Assembly (NCBI GenBank): GCA_903835145.1
Contig: CAILMA010000372.1
Span: 1 to 17,811, forward strand
Direction: 5' to 3'
DNA length: 17,811 nt
DNA from: an uncultured Bacteroidota bacterium
GTDB taxonomy: Bacteria > Bacteroidota > Bacteroidia > Chitinophagales > Chitinophagaceae
Below, piece by piece: positions 17,001 to 17,811 of this stretch. A program made the position numbers and the translations under genes. The notes under the pieces were generated by a model. It was not told the origin of the DNA. It ran no database searches and saw nothing but the letters and a program-made list of their open reading frames with translations. How positions within the stretch are numbered: position 1 is the first letter of the stretch; the number at the start of each line of letters is the position of its first letter.

Positions 17001-17811
17001 TACTGATGATTCCTGAGGTATTTATTTTTCTTACGTAACCGATTGTATAATCAACGAGGTATAAATTTCCAGCCGTATCCAGGGCTACGCCGTCCGGATT
17101 GTCGAAATGTGCAGCTGTTGCCGCGCCACCGTCACCACCAGCGCCACTGGCACCAGTACCTGCGAACGTACTTATTATGTTGCATGAAGCGGTAGATGTG
17201 GTTACTGATACTAAAGCGGTTACCACCGCAGTACCACAACCGTTCGCCACGGTATAGCTGATAGTTGCAGAACCGGCCGCTACCCCACCCACTGTGCCGC
17301 TGCTTACGGTGGCAATAGATGGGTTACTGCTGGTCCACGTACCACCGGTTGTGGCATCGGTTAGTGCTATCGTGAAGCCAGCCGTAACAGTTGACGGGCC
17401 GGAGATTGCTGAAATTGTTGGATTGCCTGAGGTTACTTTACGGATACGTTGGTTGAAATAATCTGCGATGTATAAATTGCCGGTTGCATCTGTTGCAATA
17501 CCATATTGCTCATTGAGCTCTGCCGCTGTTGCAACGCCACCATCACCGCTGTAGCCACCGGTACCGTTACCTGCAAAAGTATTGATGATACCAGATGTAT
17601 TCACAACGCGAACGCGGCTATTGCCCATGTCGCCGATGTATATATTTCCACTGGCATCAGCAGCAATACCGGCAGGGTCAAACAATTCGGCTGCTGTAGC
17701 AGCACCACCGTCACCACTGGTGCCTGAAGTATTGTTGCCTGCAAACGTGCTGATGATGCCTGAAGTGTTTATTTTCCTTACGTCATTATTGAAGAAATCA
17801 GCCACGTATAA
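11071..17811 (-). CDS. Giant T9SS-secreted protein with alternating NHL propellers and BIG2 modules (5' end outside window)
   Basis: This is a partial gene: the C-terminal 2246 residues are visible and the frame runs off the right edge. The first codons read LYVADFFNN, the middle of an NHL blade, so the GTG at 17805 is the Val of that motif and not a start. Counting from the edge, the order is: a partial blade plus two NHL repeats, one BIG2, six NHL, one BIG2, six NHL, one BIG2, six NHL, ten BIG2, sorting domain. No GEVED domain appears in the visible part. It lies upstream of the first giant gene on the same strand, 309 bases from it, with its own terminator, so the two are probably separate transcripts. 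It is a paralogue of that gene; an adhesive surface role is inferred. Confidence 0.9.
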   Translation of the reverse strand, partial: LYVADFFNNDVRKINTSGIISTFAGNNTSGTSGDGGAATAAELFDPAGIAADASGNIYIGDMGNSRVRVVNTSGIINTFAGNGTGGYSGDGGVATAAELNEQYGIATDATGNLYIADYFNQRIRKVTSGNPTISAISGPSTVTAGFTIALTDATTGGTWTSSNPSIATVSSGTVGGVAAGSATISYTVANGCGTAVVTALVSVTTSTASCNIISTFAGTGASGAGGDGGAATAAHFDNPDGVALDTAGNLYLVDYTIGYVRKINTSGIISTIAGTGTSGSSGDGGAATAAQLYNPEGIAVDRSGNVFIADFRNNAIRKITPAGIITTVAGTLGTSGYSGDGGAATAATLSYPTSVAVDRAGNLYIAEEVNHCIRKVTASGTISTIAGSGSSGYSGDGGAATAATLHSPSSVAIDPSGNIIICDWYNYRIRSISTSGIITTIAGTGTSGFSGDGGPATAANIAPYRLTVDKNGCIYFGDETYNRVRKINLQGIINSIAGNSTSGFSGDGGVATAAQLYYPLGIAVDNSGNVYVADEINRRIRKITPNTPDVFSLTGPSYVNAGTNITLLDATPAGTWTSSTASVASVTSAGVVYGAATGTATISYSVSNGCGTTTVTKPVTTLSSTSNCNIIATIAGNGLPGNTNDGGAATAAQIGFPEKAAVDQYGNVYFVEPDQYYVRKVTPAGIISTIAGTGTGSISGDGGPATAASVYEVYGVAVDAAGNVYVADGGANTIRKINTSGIISTIAGTGTSGFSGDGGQATAAALNGPVDVAVDATGNIYICEIGNNIIRKINTSGVISTVGGIGGSSGYSGDGGAATAAKLNAPLGIALDTANNIYIADQNNNRIRKINTSGIISTIAGTGTAGMSGDGGAATAAVIHAPTAVSTDHFGNIFFADYYNTRIRKIDNTGTITTYAGGGATSLNDGGIATAGSLTGPTGVTTDVSGNLYICDFGINRVRKVYNGAPSVAAISGATGVLVGANITLTDLNAGGTWVSSNTSVATISSTGVLYGVTAGGTTVSYSTTNACGTALATLAVTVNAYSCNIISTIAGNGSTGFSGDGGSATSASFAYLQGIGLDTSGNVYVADLTNQRIRKISTSGIITTVAGSSDTGSFSGDGGPATAAQLNYPADVAADAGGNLYIADQDNYRIRKVSASGIITTFAGTGAGGFTGDGGPASAAQIGSPAAVILDKRGNIFFVDASNGVVRKINSSGIISTVAGNGTAGESGDGGAATAAELYSPADIAVDTTGNIYIVEEGGNRVRKVNTSGIITTIAGDGTTSYAGDGGPATAAEFGRPRGIAVDAAGNVFVSDLGNERIRKITPGGTITSFAGTGAWGYSGDGGPASLAKLYSPYGIEFDRSGNLYIAEYNNQRVRKVTGGTTTVNPISGPSSVCTGANISLTESTTGGTWSSSAGSIATVNSSGTVTGLSGGTATISYYVSGACGTGVVTQNVTVRNATPAAISGPSTVCAGANISLTDSTTGGTWTSGSATTATVSSSGVVYGVAAGTVNITYTVTGACGTGTAVKAITVNAAPGSAGTISGPSAVCIGSNITLSDGSSGGSWSSSSSSVASVNTSGTVTGLSSGTAVISYTVSNSCGTASATKAISVSTAPSAGTVTGTSTLCQGATTNLLDGASGGTWSSSNTAIATVGTGSGIVTGVAAGSATITYSVTNSCSTATATFNVSISPAAAAGTISGASVICIGYTSPFTDGASGGTWSTSSSAVATVSLSGVVTGVSSGTATISYSVSNSCGSVSATRTVTVSTAPSAGTITGPTNVCLAGAMVLVDTTTGGTWSSSNAAIASVNSSGLVRGLSLGTVAISYTVTTGCGAATSAKVINVGSLPYAGSITGPTSVCTGASIALSDATTGGGWLSSNTSIATVVASTGVVHAVAAGTVTISYYVSSSCATAFATSTITVTASAASGAITGLGTVCPRATITLAGSGTAGGAWSSSNPARATVSATGVVTGVTSGSLIISYSVASGCGTGVATKAVTVNATPTVVAIAGASSLCVGSTTTLSDSVAGGGWICSNTSIATINSGGVVTGVATGSAIITYFVSNACGTATITKAINVQTLSAGLLSGPSTVATGAMITVSSTIAGGTWASSNTAKATVTTGGSVTGVSAGTDTLTYTTTNSCGTATARKIITVSAHREEMPAENNSGNENTVDIKLFPNPSTGTFTVEIAGGAGTSTIVLSDLAGRIIEEKITDEKSVSFNLTNYSAGVYLVNVTTDGKKYCKKVIVN
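11074..11340 (-). other. T9SS type A sorting domain of the second giant protein
   Basis: The final 89 residues, the same length as in the neighbour, carry KLFPNPSTGTFTVEI, LSDLAGR and YSAGVYLVNV and end in YCKKVIVN. The end shows this is a T9SS cargo although the signal peptide is outside the window. Confidence 0.93.
11341..13659 (-). repeat. Array of ten BIG2 modules, second giant protein
   Basis: Ten modules of about 77 residues share the GGTWSSSN, GVVTGVAAGT and SCGT signature of the neighbour's array. Nine keep the paired Cys; the tenth, next to the sorting domain, has GPSTVATG in place of the first Cys. Modules 6-10 correspond in order to modules 8-12 of the first protein, for example the variant SSSCATAFATSTITV against SSSCATAIATSTITV. 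Confidence 0.9.
13660..14676 (-). repeat. Six-repeat NHL propeller D, second giant protein
   Basis: 339 residues in six NHL repeats, starting just after a Cys (AYSCNIISTIAG) and ending RVRKVTGGTTT before the ten-module BIG2 array. Blades show AVDAAGNVFVSD and ERIRKITPGG type elements. It is the propeller nearest the C-terminal stalk. Confidence 0.88.
14677..14910 (-). repeat. Single BIG2 module between propellers C and D
   Basis: About 78 residues: VAAISGATGVLVGANITLTD, GGTWVSSNTSVATISSTG, NACGTALATLAVTVNAYSCN. The first-strand Cys is replaced (GVLVG), the NACGT Cys remains, and another Cys lies at the very end next to the following propeller. Confidence 0.85.
14911..15924 (-). repeat. Six-repeat NHL propeller C, second giant protein
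   Basis: 338 residues in six repeats. The first blade has a degenerate loop (LPGNTNDGGAATAA) and the sixth a shortened one (GGGATSLNDGGIATAG); the four inner blades are regular. It starts after NCN and ends VRKVYNGAPS. Confidence 0.88.
15925..16164 (-). repeat. Single BIG2 module between propellers B and C
   Basis: About 80 residues: VFSLTGPSYVNAGTNITLLD, GTWTSSTASVASV, NGCGTTTVTKPVTTLSSTSNCN. As in the other two interspersed modules the first Cys is absent and an extra Cys precedes the next propeller. Confidence 0.85.
16165..17178 (-). repeat. Six-repeat NHL propeller B, second giant protein
   Basis: 338 residues in six repeats from IISTFAGTGASGAGGDGG to RRIRKITPNTPD. The third blade has a one-residue insertion (VAGTLGTSGYSG). 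The length matches propellers C and D within one residue. Confidence 0.88.
17179..17419 (-). repeat. Single BIG2 module between propellers A and B
   Basis: About 80 residues: ISAISGPSTVTAGFTIALTD, GGTWTSSNPSIATV, NGCGTAVVTALVSVTTSTASCN. The first Cys is replaced by Thr/Val, NGCGT is kept and SCN closes the module. Confidence 0.85.
17420..17811 (-). repeat. NHL propeller A, second giant protein (cut by window edge)
   Basis: The visible part is the end of one blade (LYVADFFNNDVRKINTSG) and two complete repeats ending QRIRKVTSGNPT. If the six-blade rule of the other blocks holds, three or four more blades lie beyond the edge. Confidence 0.85.

Noticed and set aside
17506..17727. Plus-strand open frame with Cys and Thr-rich product
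   Set aside because: It lies opposite NHL repeats and reads like their complement, with no initiation signal or known motif.
17803..17805. GTG as start codon of the second giant gene
   Set aside because: The codon is the Val of the NHL motif LYVAD, and the frame continues to the window edge, so the gene is cut by the edge.
1..17811. Defence system, mobile element or biosynthetic cluster
   Set aside because: No nuclease, transposase, integrase, helicase, toxin-antitoxin or biosynthetic enzyme can be read in any frame; all long coding frames are accounted for by translation genes and the two surface proteins.

Overview
The window looks like chromosomal DNA from a member of the Bacteroidota, most likely the Chitinophagaceae/Chitinophagales side of the phylum; I cannot name a genus. 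Four things in the sequence point there. The gene order is rplM-rpsI-rpsB-tsf. The promoter upstream of rplM has a TTTG / TAnnTTTG form. None of the starts has a Shine-Dalgarno sequence. Two enormous secreted proteins end in type IX secretion system (T9SS) type A sorting domains and carry Ser/Thr/Gly-rich BIG2 repeats of a style common in that group.

Layout. Positions 1-299 are a leader region with one very good and one partial promoter match. Positions 300-3301 (+ strand) hold the translation genes: L13 (rplM), S9 (rpsI), S2 (rpsB, with an unusual Gly/Arg-rich C-terminal tail) and EF-Ts (tsf). Hairpins sit in the rplM-rpsI and rpsB-tsf gaps, and a strong intrinsic terminator closes the block after tsf. 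A second terminator on the other strand lies next to it, because the next gene converges on tsf.

Positions 3436-10761 (- strand) encode a complete 2441-residue surface protein: signal peptide, six-repeat NHL propeller, Ig-like and GEVED domains, a second six-repeat NHL propeller, twelve BIG2 modules, and a T9SS sorting domain. A 309-bp gap (10762-11070) holds that gene's promoter, inverted repeats, a strong hairpin and the terminator of the next gene. Positions 11071-17811 (- strand) encode the C-terminal 2246 residues of a paralogue whose 5' end lies outside the window: NHL propellers alternating with single BIG2 modules, then ten BIG2 modules and a sorting domain.

The two halves are functionally unrelated. 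The first is core translation machinery. The second is a tandem pair of giant, probably cell-surface or adhesive proteins, each apparently its own transcription unit. I see no tRNA, rRNA, CRISPR array, insertion sequence, phage gene or recognisable defence system. The most interesting material is the modular build and duplication history of the giant pair, and the RG-rich tail on ribosomal protein S2.
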